This document shows, one piece after another, positions 17,516 through 25,524 of a DNA stretch of 64,000 bases (the first letter of the stretch is position 1; every line of letters starts with the position of its first letter). The translations under genes and the position numbers were made by a program. The stretch is from assembly GCF_000817785.2 (NCBI RefSeq), contig NZ_JTCM02000009.1:65166-129165 (forward strand), read 5' to 3'. The notes beneath the pieces are model-generated. The model was not told the DNA's origin, made no database searches, and worked only from the letters and a program-made list of their open reading frames with translations. This stretch comes from Hassallia byssoidea VB512170 (lineage in GTDB: Bacteria > Cyanobacteriota > Cyanobacteriia > Cyanobacteriales > Nostocaceae).

Positions 17516-17666
17516 GGGTAAGGCACTTGCCCTGAAAAAAGATACCAGCCGTCACATCCAGATCCACGACACACAACGAATAATCCCAATACACGGTGAA
17601 TCAGTCGGCGGCAAAGGTTTCCTTTCCGTCGAACTGATGAACCCGGAGGGCTGGTATCTTTTTTTT
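17516..17666 (+). ncRNA. Candidate structured RNA / attenuator downstream of nifH
   Basis: This 151-base segment has strong nested complementarity. (a) GGGTAAG (17516-17522) pairs with CTTGCCC with a three-base loop. (b) AAAAAAGATACCAGCC (17535-17550) pairs perfectly with GGCTGGTATCTTTTTT (17649-17664): 16 bp closing about 98 bases. (c) Inside, ATCAGT-CGGCGG-C-AAAGG pairs with CCTTT-CCGTCG-A-ACTGAT with two single-base bulges and one G-U pair, loop TTT. A U8 tract follows the outer stem. It looks like a large intrinsic terminator or a ligand-sensing attenuator between nifH and nifEN. I do not recognise a known riboswitch class. Confidence 0.6.
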
Positions 17667-17686
17667 GCGGTCTCCCCTAAGCAACC

Positions 17687-17708
17687 AGGTGGGCTAAAAA
17701 GCCCACCT
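17687..17708 (+). repeat. Perfect 9-bp hairpin after the structured RNA
   Basis: AGGTGGGCT, loop AAAA, AGCCCACCT. It is not followed by a T run, so it is not a canonical terminator. It is nested within a weaker CCAGGT...ACCTGG pairing (17685 to about 17733), just before a good ribosome-binding site. Confidence 0.6.
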
Positions 17709-17744
17709 TCTCCCGAATTGTCGAAACGACCTGGAGGTGTAAGA

Positions 17745-17759
17745 ATGAAGTATGCATAA
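17745..17759 (+). other. Possible tetrapeptide leader ORF with strong ribosome-binding site
   Basis: GGAGGT (17733-17738) is followed after six bases by ATG AAG TAT GCA TAA (Met-Lys-Tyr-Ala-stop). The Shine-Dalgarno and spacing are better than for most real genes here. It lies between the folded RNA and nifE (start 17994). Translation of such a minimal ORF is unproven; it may be a chance or a leader for transcript control. Confidence 0.25.
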
Positions 17760-17993
17760 GTATTTCCACGTAAGCATTAATCTGTCAATGCAATTGCTTG
17801 CAAAACTAATAGTTTAGTTTTTTGTGTTCTCCTAATTTTTGGTTGATTGTTTGGGAATGGGAGATAGAATTTCTCATTCCCTTTAATTACACACGTTGCA
17901 TTAGATGGATAACCTGTTATTAACCCACACATAAAAATCTCTCTTTTCCCAATCCCCAGTCTCCAGTCCAAGCGTCACTAATCCCCAGTCCCC

Positions 17994-19373
17994 ATGAAAC
18001 CCACCTCAGAACAAATCAACGACTCCCTCGCACCCGGATGCGAAAATAATCCGCAAAATAAAAAATCCACACTACCCCAACCTGGAACCGCTCAAGGGGG
18101 TTGTGCCTTTGATAGTGCAATGATTACCCTCCTACCAATAGCTGATGCTGCTCATGTAGTCCACGGACCGAGTGGCTGTGCTGCAAGTATGTGGGGAAGT
18201 TATGGCAGTCTTTCTTCTGGTTCAACATTGTACAAGATTCGCTTTACCAGTGAAATAGAAGAAAACGATATCATCTTTGGCGGAGCCAAAAAGCTCTACA
18301 AAGGTATTATAGAATTGCAAAGACGCTACAAACCCGCTGCGGTATTTGTCTACTCTACCTGCATCACCGCCATGATTGGTGATGACATCGAAGGTGTCTG
18401 CAAAGATGCCACCCAGCAAACAGGAATACCCGCTATCCCCGTACATTGCCCAGGATTTATTGGTAGTCAAAGTATGGGCAACCGCGTTGCTGGTGAAGCT
18501 TTACTAGAACACGTTATCGGCACGGCTGAACCAGAATATACCACACCATTAGACATCAACCTAATTGGTGAATACAACATCGCGGGTGCAATGTGGAATG
18601 TTTTGCCGCTTTTGGAGAAATTAGGTATCCGAGTTTTGGCAAAAATTACCGGCGATGCTCGCTATAAGGAAATTTGTTACGCTCATCGTGCCAAGCTCAA
18701 CGTGGTGCTTTCTGCCAAAGCATTAACCAGTATGGCAAAAAGGATGCAGAAACGCTATGGTATCCCCTACATTGAAGAGTCTATCTATGGTGTAGAGCAA
18801 ATCAATCAATGTCTGCGGAATATTGCCGCGAAATTGGGTGATAGCGAAGCGTTAGCGAGTCCTCGAGCGTCTGCAGATTTACAAGAACGTACAGAAAGGC
18901 TCATTGCTGAAGAAACTGCCGCATTAGATGAGAAACTTGCTGTTTATCGTAGCCAATTACAAGGTAAGCGCGTTGTCCTTTATACCGGAAGTTTTAAGAG
19001 TTGGTTAATTATCTTTGCGGCTCAGAAGTTGGGGATGAAAGTTATTGCTACCTGTACTGAAAATAGTACTGAGGAAGAAACAGCTAGAATCAAAAGTCTG
19101 CTGGGTGAGGATAGCATCATTCAACAAGACAGTCCCGAAGAAATGCTACAAATAATTAATGAAAATCAAGCTGATATGTTGATTGCAAGCGATCGCTTTC
19201 AAGACACTGCCCTAACAGCCAAGATTCCTTTCCTCAACATTAACACCGATCGCAATCATCCTTATGCAGGCTATCTGGGCATATTAGAAGTAGCAAAAGA
19301 ACTGTATGCAGCTTTTTACAATCCTGTGTGGTCAGAAGTACGTCAGCCCGCTCCTTGGAATGCAGAGGTATAA
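17994..19373 (+). CDS. nifE: Nitrogenase cofactor scaffold NifE/VnfE-type protein
   Basis: A 459-residue member of the NifD/NifE family. Conserved cysteines and motifs are PGCEN (Cys 16), GGCAFDSAMITLLPIADAAH, HGPSGCAASMWGSYGSLSSG, FGGAKKLYKGIIEL, YSTCITAMIGDDIEGVCKDA and HCPGFIGSQSMGNRVAGEAL. The FGG-KLY-I and SLSSG-TLYK patterns fit NifE better than NifD. With NifN it forms the scaffold where the Fe-S precursor cluster is matured before transfer to apo-nitrogenase. Located next to an accessory NifH, it may be VnfE-like. Residues about 284-293 (SEALASPRAS) come from a short palindromic repeat inserted in frame. nifN follows after 2 bases. Confidence 0.9.
   Translation: MKPTSEQINDSLAPGCENNPQNKKSTLPQPGTAQGGCAFDSAMITLLPIADAAHVVHGPSGCAASMWGSYGSLSSGSTLYKIRFTSEIEENDIIFGGAKKLYKGIIELQRRYKPAAVFVYSTCITAMIGDDIEGVCKDATQQTGIPAIPVHCPGFIGSQSMGNRVAGEALLEHVIGTAEPEYTTPLDINLIGEYNIAGAMWNVLPLLEKLGIRVLAKITGDARYKEICYAHRAKLNVVLSAKALTSMAKRMQKRYGIPYIEESIYGVEQINQCLRNIAAKLGDSEALASPRASADLQERTERLIAEETAALDEKLAVYRSQLQGKRVVLYTGSFKSWLIIFAAQKLGMKVIATCTENSTEEETARIKSLLGEDSIIQQDSPEEMLQIINENQADMLIASDRFQDTALTAKIPFLNINTDRNHPYAGYLGILEVAKELYAAFYNPVWSEVRQPAPWNAEV
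18844..18871. repeat. Short palindromic repeat inserted in frame in nifE
   Basis: GCGAAGCGTTAGCGAG-TCCTCGAGCGTC is a word typical of dispersed cyanobacterial repeats; a related GCGTCAGCGGTAGCGAGG word occurs at about 22160. It falls in the region linking two nifE subdomains and keeps the frame, adding about ten residues. Confidence 0.6.
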
Positions 19374-19375
19374 AA

Positions 19376-20692
19376 ATGGCAATTCTTAGCATTACCAGCA
19401 CGTCAGTTGCAGTTAATCCCCTCAAGCAAAGCCAAACTTTGGGCGCAGCTCTAGCCTTTTTGGGATTGAAGGGAATGATGCCTTTATTACACGGTTCAAT
19501 AGGCTGTACTGCCTTAGCTAAAGTTGTATTAGCGCGGCATTTCCGTTGCAGCATTCCCCTTTCTACGACAGCGATGACAGAAGTTGCGACGGTTCTAGGT
19601 GGGGAGGAAAATGTTGAAAAAGCAATTCTTACTTTGGTGCAGAAGTGCAAGCCAGAAATTATCGGTTTATGCACGACTGGATTGATGGAAACCAGAGGAG
19701 ATGATATGGGGCGTTTTGTCAAGGAAATTCGCCACCGTCACCCAGAATTAGATTATCTGCCGATTGTGGTTGTCTCCACACCGGATTTTAAAGGTGCATT
19801 GCAAGATGGCTTTGCTGCTGCTGTCGAAAGTATAGTTAAAGAAATTCCCCAAAAAAGTGATGATTTAGATGCTTGTCCTAGACAAATCACGATTTTGGCA
19901 AGTTCTGCTTTCACGCCAGGGGATATACAAAAAATCAAAGAGATTGTTACCAACTTTGGACTTATTCCCGTTGTTGTACCTGACCTTTCTGGCTCATTAA
20001 ATGGTCACATAGAAGATTCATCAACAGCCATTACGGCAAATGGTACAAATGAAGCACAGTTGCGCTCTATCGGCAGTTCTGCGTTCACTTTGGCGCTAGG
20101 TGAGAGTATGCGGAGTGCAGCGCAAATTTTAGAAAAGAACTTCAGCATACCTTATGAGGTGTTTGGTGAACTGACAGGACTATCAGCAACAGACAAATTT
20201 ATGCAAGCATTGGCGGATATCAGTGGTAACAGCGTACCAGAAAAATATCGCCACCAACGCTCTTTGTTGCAAAATGCGATGCTGGATAATCACTTTTTGT
20301 TTGGCTGCAAGCGAGTTTCTCTAGCGTTGGAACCAGATTTACTTTGGTCAACAGTTCATTTTCTGCAATCGATGGGAGTTCATATTCATGCAGCAGTGAC
20401 TACAACACGCTCTCCACTGCTGGAAAAACTTCCGATAGTCAGCGTCACCATCGGCGATTTGGAAGACTTTGAGCTACTAGCACCTGGGTCTGACTTGTTA
20501 ATTGCTAACTCTCATGCGGATGCGATCGCCCAACGTTTGGGTATTCCCCTTTATCGTCTAGGAATTCCCATCTTTGACCGCTTAGATCATAATCATTTTA
20601 CCCTAGTTGGCTACCGAGGCACTATGCAGCTTTTATTTGACATTGGCAATCTGTTTTTAGAGCAGGAAGCCTTAAGGAAAGTTAGGAGTTAG
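19376..20692 (+). CDS. nifN: Nitrogenase cofactor scaffold NifN/VnfN-type protein
   Basis: A 438-residue NifK/NifN-family protein. Typical features are NPLKQSQTLGAALAFLGLKG, LLHGSIGCTALAKVVLARHF (Cys about 43), STTAMTEVATVLGGEENVEK, GLCTTGLMETRGDD and VPDLSGSLNGH. Full-length NifK has more conserved cysteines, so NifN is the better call. It begins 2 bases after the nifE stop (ATG 19376; an in-frame upstream start inside nifE is less likely), so the pair is translationally linked and forms an E2N2 scaffold. No nifX, nifDK or vnfDGK follows; a repeat element and a small membrane protein come next. Confidence 0.9.
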   Translation: MAILSITSTSVAVNPLKQSQTLGAALAFLGLKGMMPLLHGSIGCTALAKVVLARHFRCSIPLSTTAMTEVATVLGGEENVEKAILTLVQKCKPEIIGLCTTGLMETRGDDMGRFVKEIRHRHPELDYLPIVVVSTPDFKGALQDGFAAAVESIVKEIPQKSDDLDACPRQITILASSAFTPGDIQKIKEIVTNFGLIPVVVPDLSGSLNGHIEDSSTAITANGTNEAQLRSIGSSAFTLALGESMRSAAQILEKNFSIPYEVFGELTGLSATDKFMQALADISGNSVPEKYRHQRSLLQNAMLDNHFLFGCKRVSLALEPDLLWSTVHFLQSMGVHIHAAVTTTRSPLLEKLPIVSVTIGDLEDFELLAPGSDLLIANSHADAIAQRLGIPLYRLGIPIFDRLDHNHFTLVGYRGTMQLLFDIGNLFLEQEALRKVRS

Positions 20693-20721
20693 GTAGAGAC
20701 GTTCCGCCGGAACGTCTGTAC
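20693..20721. repeat. GTAGAGACG palindromic repeat (copy 1)
   Basis: GTAGAGACGTTCCG and its near reverse complement CGGAACGTCTGTAC. It lies just after nifN and belongs to a family with further copies at 34224, 36928, 38216, 45317 and 57004. Confidence 0.85.
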
Positions 20722-20808
20722 GGGAGGCGCGGAATTAGGAGTTTTTTCTGATGTTCTTTTTACTACTTATGACTTCTAATTCAGACCAAAATTAAAACAG
20801 TAATTGTC

Positions 20809-21072
20809 ATGTTTGTATTCTCATTAATTGCTTTGGTGAGCGCGATAATTTCTGTTTATATCAGTACAAGTATCGCCGATAAAATAGAGCAGCCGATAGC
20901 TGTATTGATTGCTTTGTTCTTCCTAAGTTTAAGTTTGATTTTTGCACCTGTACTAATCAAACTACTAATTGCAATAGTTTTGCTGCTCATACAAAGAAGT
21001 TACGTTCAACTCGCTTATTTGTTGCAGAGAAACAGAAATCAAAAGCCAGGAAAAGGAAATGCTATTTCCTGA
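20809..21072 (+). CDS. Small hydrophobic membrane protein, unknown
   Basis: An 87-residue protein with two predicted membrane helices (about 1-20 FVFSLIALVSAIISVYIS, and 30-65 IAVLIALFFLSLSLIFAPVL). It has a short basic, polar tail (QRNRNQKPGKGN). I do not recognise a family. It follows the nifEN pair by about 115 bases on the same strand. ATG 20809 is the first start; no strong ribosome-binding site is seen. Confidence 0.55.
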   Translation: MFVFSLIALVSAIISVYISTSIADKIEQPIAVLIALFFLSLSLIFAPVLIKLLIAIVLLLIQRSYVQLAYLLQRNRNQKPGKGNAIS

Positions 21073-21123
21073 CTTTTTCATTCTTCAATCTTCCGCAACA
21101 CTCCCAACCCTCAATTATTTTCC

Positions 21124-21148
21124 TTTTTACCAACAAATTTGGTAAAAA
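21124..21148. promoter_or_regulatory. Perfect inverted repeat TTTTTACCAA-N5-TTGGTAAAAA
   Basis: A 10-bp perfect inverted repeat with a five-base centre. The inner part has the same 8-5-8 architecture as the site at 6977-6997 in the molybdate island. It lies between the small membrane protein and the HsdR remnant. It could equally be a weak terminator because of the flanking T and A runs. Confidence 0.45.
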
Positions 21149-21214
21149 TGTATCCGTTGATGCAATTTTGTGGAGTAATTTCAGCTTTGATAGTTATGGC
21201 AAGCCGTATACGCT

Positions 21215-22387
21215 TTGGAAATATACCAACCAATGTTAGCAAGCACTCGCGCGATCGCTTCTGCATTGACACCAAAATTACGTCTTTTACTAGATATGAA
21301 TCCAGCACAGCCAAAAAGAGCAACTGTGACGAGTAGTATATCAAGAAAGCTTCGCCGTCGCTTTGACTTGAGACAATCAGTTGCAGCACCATCTTTGCTC
21401 ACCTGGTTCGAGGTCATTGGCTACACAGTTCTGTTAGAGTCAGACATTGCCTCTCTTAAGTATCGTATAGGGCGCAGTAGTTATAGTGAAGTGATTTTGC
21501 GCGATCGCCTTTATAGTGCTTTGCTCTTGATTAACCCGACTTTACCAGATGAAGCGATCGCCACCGCTATCAATCAAATTACTACCACAGATGAAAACCT
21601 ACTGGAAAATAACCGACGTTTTCATCAATTCTTAACTGATGGTGTTGAAGTTGAATATCTCTTGAATGAACAAATAGTTCATGACAAAGTGTGGCTAATT
21701 GATTCGGATAATCTACTGAATAATGATTGGCTAGTTATTCATCCTTTTACAGTTGTTGAGGGTAGTCATGCTCATTGTCCTGATGTGGTTGTTTTCATCA
21801 ATGGCTTACCTTTAGCAGTGATTGTATCGATTCATCCAAGTGATGATCAAGCCACGCTTAAAGCAGGTTATGAACGAATTCAGACCTATATTCAACAGAT
21901 ACCAAAGCTATTTTATTACAATACATTCCTAGTCATTACTTGCGGAAATCGAGCGCGAATCGGTACATTAACATCAAATTGGCAAGAGTTTTTACTTTGG
22001 CGCACAATTGATGGTGAGGCAGTTGCGGTGAGCCACCCCGTTGCGGGGGTTCCCAAGGCACGTTTTCGGGGGAAGCTTCCCCCGAAAAGCTGCCGCCCCG
22101 TTGTAGGGAGTGGCGAACCCGTAAGGGTGGACGGGTTCCCCGGCATAAGCAAACTGCCGTTAGCGTCAGCGGTAGCGAGGAACGAGCGTCACCCGGAGGG
22201 CGAAGACTTTACCGATTCGGGCGCAACTGAGCTAGAAGTGTTAATTCAAGGTGTTTTTGACAAACGGCGTATAAGAGAGTTAATACAGCATTTCATAGTT
22301 TTTGAATCTACAGAAACCGACATTAAGAAAAAGTTTATTTACCGACCTTTTTGTACAATTTCCACAAAGCCCTATAGACGGTATTAG
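21215..22387 (+). pseudogene. hsdR: Truncated, catalytically altered type I restriction subunit HsdR
   Basis: This 390-codon frame matches only the N-terminal nuclease region of HsdR: YSEVILRDRLYSALLLINPT, NDWLVIHPFTVVEGSHAHCP, DVVVFINGLPLAVI, then FYYNTFLVITCGNRARIGTL and WRTIDGEA. The usual PD-...-E-x-K motif (AVIELK) here reads AVIVSI at residues 202-206, so the catalytic Glu and Lys are gone while Asp 190 remains. After LEVLIQGVFDKRRIRELIQHF the helicase motor (about 600 more residues) is missing. A GC-rich repeat of about 200 bases (22024-22222) is inserted in frame. No hsdM or hsdS is nearby. The N-terminal 30 residues and start are uncertain. Probably a decaying remnant. Confidence 0.8.
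22024..22222. repeat. GC-rich composite palindromic repeat inside hsdR remnant
   Basis: Several nested palindromes are visible: CACCCCGTTGCGGGGGT, TTTTCGGGGGAAGCTTCCCCCGAAAA, and GAACCCGTAAGGGTGGACGGGTTC. They are followed by CCGTTAGCGTCAGCGGTAGCGAGGAACGAGCGTCACCC-type words. GC content is far above the surrounding gene. The frame stays open across it, adding about 65 residues (HPVAGVPKARFRGK and so on) absent from HsdR. Confidence 0.8.
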
Positions 22388-22403
22388 ATATTTAGGTTGT
22401 CAG

Positions 22404-22435
22404 ATTCCCAACTTCTTAAATAAGTTGGGAATTTT
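22404..22435 (+). terminator. Intrinsic terminator after hsdR remnant
   Basis: ATTCCCAACTT, seven-base loop, AAGTTGGGAAT, then TTTT: an 11-bp perfect stem followed by a short T run, immediately after the hsdR frame and 43 bases before the next gene. Confidence 0.7.
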
Positions 22436-22477
22436 CCCAAATTTGCAGTATCCAGTCACACATAAATAGAGGTTGAA

Positions 22478-22837
22478 ATGATTACAGAATCAGACCTAGT
22501 GCAACAATTCACGATAGTTATCAATTACTATGAACCACAATTGGGTGAATGCTTACGCCACTGCTATATAAAAGTTATTCAATCTTCTTGGAAAAAACAT
22601 TGTGTTCGCTCTTTACCATACATCGGAATTTACTGTCCTGATAGCATGATTGCTATTCTCAAAGAGCAAAAAGATGTACTCAAAGATGTAGCACAACATC
22701 TGGGACTAGCTGAAGTTGTTTGCATTAATGCTAGTCGCTTGTTGCGAGATCCCCAATCGAAGTTAAAGGATGCTCATCCGCGCTTGTGGTTAGAACTGCA
22801 CTGGATGTTGACACAAGAACAGGAACACCTACTATGA
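22478..22837 (+). CDS. Hypothetical protein coupled to flavin monooxygenase
   Basis: A 119-residue soluble protein that I do not recognise. It has no signal peptide or membrane segment. The middle is basic with several cysteines (CLRHCYIKV, KKHCVRSLPYIGIYC) and the C-terminal half is helical (LKEQKDVLKDVAQHLGLAEV). Its stop overlaps the start of the luciferase-like gene in an ATGA, so the two are translationally coupled and probably act together. Confidence 0.65.
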   Translation: MITESDLVQQFTIVINYYEPQLGECLRHCYIKVIQSSWKKHCVRSLPYIGIYCPDSMIAILKEQKDVLKDVAQHLGLAEVVCINASRLLRDPQSKLKDAHPRLWLELHWMLTQEQEHLL

Positions 22838-23841
22838 AAACTGGAATTTTTTGCAATTACGAAAATCATCATCGAGATGCCCGTCGTGCAATTTTTGAGC
22901 AAGTGGCATTAGTCAGACGTGCAGAAAGCTTAGGATTTGAGTCAGCTTGGGTAACAGAGCATCATTTTAACGATTTTAGTGTGAGTCCATCTATTTTGGT
23001 ATTGATGGCACATTTAGCGGGTGTGACTTCCACAATTAGATTAGGTTCAGCAGCAGTATTGCTGGCATTTCACAACCCGATCGCTATTGCAGAAAGCATT
23101 GCCACATTAGATAATCTGTGCAACGGACGACTTTTGTTTGGAATTGCCAAGGGTGGACCATTTCCTGACCAAAATAAGCACTTTGACACTCCTACAAGTG
23201 AATCACGTCCGAAAACATTAGAAGCGATGACGTTGATTCATAAATTGCTGTATGACACTGATGTGTCGTTTAGCGGAAAATATTATGAATGCGCGAGCGT
23301 AACAGTTTATCCAAAGCCTTTACAGAAACACATTCCAGTATATTTAGCAACTAGTGATGATGAGGCGATCGCCTTTGCTGCTCTCAATTCTTTTGGCTTG
23401 ATGGGGGGAGCACCATTTAGTATGGATACGCTCAAAAACAATGTTGCCAAATATCGTGCGATTAATTCTAATGGTTTTGACCGACTGATGCTAGCACGCT
23501 TCTTTTTTGTCGCTCCTACATACAATGAAGCAGTAAGTGAGGCATTACCTTTTTTACGTAAATTTAGCCAGAGAATGAAAGCATTCAGAAGTCAAGTCCA
23601 AAGTTGCGATAATAACAGTCAACATCTCCAGCCAATTAATGGTCACAAAACCTGTTTTGATGAAGACTATTTGCTTGAAAACTCAATTATTGGTAATGTT
23701 ACTACTTGTCGTGACAAAATCAAACGATTTCAAGATGAACTTCATTTAGGTACTCTTGCACTCAATCCATGCTCGTTAAATCTACAAAAAAACCTAGACA
23801 GTTTGACACGTTATAACCAAGAGGTGCAAAATTATGTATGA
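22834..23841 (+). CDS. LLM-class flavin-dependent monooxygenase (luciferase-like)
   Basis: A 335-residue protein of the bacterial luciferase-like family, an F420/FMN-binding TIM barrel. Motifs: MKTGIFCNYENHHRDARRAI start, RAESLGFESAWVTEHHF, STIRLGSAAVLLAFHNPIAI, ATLDNLCNGRLLFGIAKGGP and YPKPLQKHIPVYLATSDDEA. It would use reduced flavin and O2 to oxidise an unknown substrate. The frame extends 16 codons upstream, but ATG 22834 (ATGA overlap with the previous stop) gives the normal N-terminus. Its position downstream of nifEN is notable but may be coincidental, since a remnant gene and a terminator lie between. Confidence 0.88.
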   Translation: MKTGIFCNYENHHRDARRAIFEQVALVRRAESLGFESAWVTEHHFNDFSVSPSILVLMAHLAGVTSTIRLGSAAVLLAFHNPIAIAESIATLDNLCNGRLLFGIAKGGPFPDQNKHFDTPTSESRPKTLEAMTLIHKLLYDTDVSFSGKYYECASVTVYPKPLQKHIPVYLATSDDEAIAFAALNSFGLMGGAPFSMDTLKNNVAKYRAINSNGFDRLMLARFFFVAPTYNEAVSEALPFLRKFSQRMKAFRSQVQSCDNNSQHLQPINGHKTCFDEDYLLENSIIGNVTTCRDKIKRFQDELHLGTLALNPCSLNLQKNLDSLTRYNQEVQNYV

Positions 23842-23869
23842 AAAGATTGAGATTAGTTATTGGTTAGTT

Positions 23870-24030
23870 GATAGTGGATAGTGGGAGCGTTGTTAGTGGT
23901 TAGTGGTTATTGGTTAGTGGTTAGCAACTATCAACTACCAACTATCAACTAACACCCAACAACTACCAACTATCAACTAACAACTAACACTCAACAACTA
24001 TCAACTAACACCTAACAACTATCAACTCAC
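23870..24030. repeat. Heptanucleotide tandem repeats (TTAGTGG / CAACTAT type)
   Basis: The same composite as at 16125-16325: TTAGTGG-type units, then CAACTATCAACTAACA units, able to fold back on each other. It occupies the whole gap between the monooxygenase and the next hypothetical gene. Confidence 0.85.
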
Positions 24031-24041
24031 TATTACTCATT

Positions 24042-24362
24042 ATGAATATATCTAACCTTCATCCAGATGATTTGCCTACAACTAAGGCTAGCCTACTTAC
24101 TGAGTTAATGTACAGGCAGCTTGAAGAAGCTATCAACAGACGTTTTTACGAAGCCTGTACTCCGATTATGCGAGTTTTACTATCAAGTTGTCACTGGTAT
24201 TTTCAGATAAATACTAGCCCTTTGATGTTAATTATTATCTGCTATGAGGTTGAAAGTTACTGTCATATCACCAACGCTATTCCTCAATTTGTCAACAAGT
24301 TGAAGTTGTTTTCTAATAACTCCAAAATTCATCTTTTTTCACCAGATAAGGGGATACCGTGA
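24042..24362 (+). CDS. Hypothetical protein
   Basis: A 106-residue protein without a recognised family. It starts [20 protein letters not shown], has a helical region ([20 protein letters not shown]), then a mixed beta-like half with [20 protein letters not shown]. It begins right after the tandem repeat block and no clear ribosome-binding site is seen. Coding is likely but not certain. Confidence 0.45.
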   Translation: MNISNLHPDDLPTTKASLLTELMYRQLEEAINRRFYEACTPIMRVLLSSCHWYFQINTSPLMLIIICYEVESYCHITNAIPQFVNKLKLFSNNSKIHLFSPDKGIP

Positions 24363-24450
24363 TCAATGGAAATCCAAGAAATATCAGATGATTAAGGCTA
24401 GTTAAATAAGTGAATGCATCTAGAAATTAGATGACTAAAGAGAGTTAAAT

Positions 24451-24500
24451 GTCAAAATTTACCAGCCAGAAGATATACCCCTTGGCTGGGAAATTTTGAC
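24451..24500. repeat. Strong 17-bp hairpin
   Basis: GTCAAAATTT-A-CCAGCC, about 16-base loop, GGCTGG-G-AAATTTTGAC. The stem has one mismatch. It sits in the 290-base gap between two convergent genes and could end transcription from either side, although the T run is short. Confidence 0.65.
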
Positions 24501-24652
24501 TTTCATTTCTAGGATGATGATTTCTGTAGATTGCAGGACTTAGGCAATAACTCTCTGAAACTCTTATTCCTTGTTTTGTGGGAGACCAAGGCGAACGGAA
24601 TGTCCCTGGTATAAGATTAGGATGTAATTTTTTCTTTGTTGCCTCTCCCACT

Positions 24653-25360
24653 TTACGAAACCGTGGGATCGTCACCAGTTTTCATTTGCCGTAAAATCTG
24701 CTCAATTTGTCCTGCTTTCTCAGGTCTATTTTGTGCTTTAAAAATATTTAATGCTTTTTCTGCATATGCGATCGCTTCAAAGTGATTACCTTGTTCCCAA
24801 AGAGCTATAGCCATATTCCTTAACGCATCACCATAATTAGGATTGATAGTTAGTGCTTTCTGATACTCTGCAATTGCTGATGACCATTGCTGTTGACTTG
24901 CATAAACTTGACCCATTGCATTGTATGCAAGGGCATATTTAGAATTTTTCTGAGTCGCTTTCTGATATTGTTTGATTGCATCTTCTTTTTTGCCCTGACG
25001 AAATAGAACATTCCCTAACTGGTAATATCCGAAACTATCTGAGGGAAATTTTTTAATTAACTTACGTAAAGTTTCTTCCGCGCCAGTGAAATTACCTTGG
25101 TAAAATAAAGTGTTTGCTGTTTGCCGAAGTTGCGATCGCTCTTGGTCTTGGTTGTTTGAGAACTGCGCTAGTAGTTGTGGTTGTGTATATTGTTTGGTAA
25201 TATTTAAATCGCGTACTTCTGCTTTGGCGAATTGTAATGTATTCGTTACAGTCAAGATATTGAGTATCAAGTAACTAGTAGTTTGAAAAAAAGCTGATTT
25301 GGGAAGATTTTTGGAATTCATGGGTAATATATTTTCTCTACTGCATGAGATTTTCATCAA
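24653..25360 (-). CDS. TPR-repeat protein, exported
   Basis: A 235-residue protein (222 if started at ATG 25321, which gives a cleaner signal peptide ending NTLQFAKA). After an N-terminal hydrophobic segment come four tetratricopeptide repeats: ANTLFYQGNFTGAEETLRKL, YYQLGNVLFRQGKKEDAIKQ, AYNAMGQVYASQQQWSSAIA and ALRNMAIALWEQGNHFEAIA. TPR arrays bind partner proteins; the partner is unknown. It is co-directional with the WYL regulator upstream (164-base gap containing an AATGCC...GGCATT hairpin). Confidence 0.85.
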   Translation of the reverse strand: MMKISCSRENILPMNSKNLPKSAFFQTTSYLILNILTVTNTLQFAKAEVRDLNITKQYTQPQLLAQFSNNQDQERSQLRQTANTLFYQGNFTGAEETLRKLIKKFPSDSFGYYQLGNVLFRQGKKEDAIKQYQKATQKNSKYALAYNAMGQVYASQQQWSSAIAEYQKALTINPNYGDALRNMAIALWEQGNHFEAIAYAEKALNIFKAQNRPEKAGQIEQILRQMKTGDDPTVS

Positions 25361-25524
25361 TCTTTCTCATATTCTAGTATTATTGAACAAATGCCAGTCA
25401 GAAAAATAGCCGCGTCCTTTCAGCAATAGAACTATAAGTAATGGTAATATTTGCCTATATTTTATAGAACTATTAGCCCTCTAATGCCAAAAGGCAGCTA
25501 TGCTGGCATTACAAATAAACTTGA

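Noticed and set aside
17551..17658. Possible hammerhead ribozyme (GUC after a stem, CUGAUGA later, then the closing stem)
   Set aside because: The order looks right at first, but the required GAAA between stem II and stem III is absent, so the catalytic core is incomplete.
17505..17759. 84-codon open frame between nifH and nifE
   Set aside because: It has only a TTG start, no ribosome-binding site and runs through the folded RNA; the pairing explains the sequence better than a protein.
20693..24362. Missing vnfDGK or nifDK expected after nifEN
   Set aside because: No frame with P-cluster cysteine patterns or a VnfG-like small subunit was found here or elsewhere in the window.
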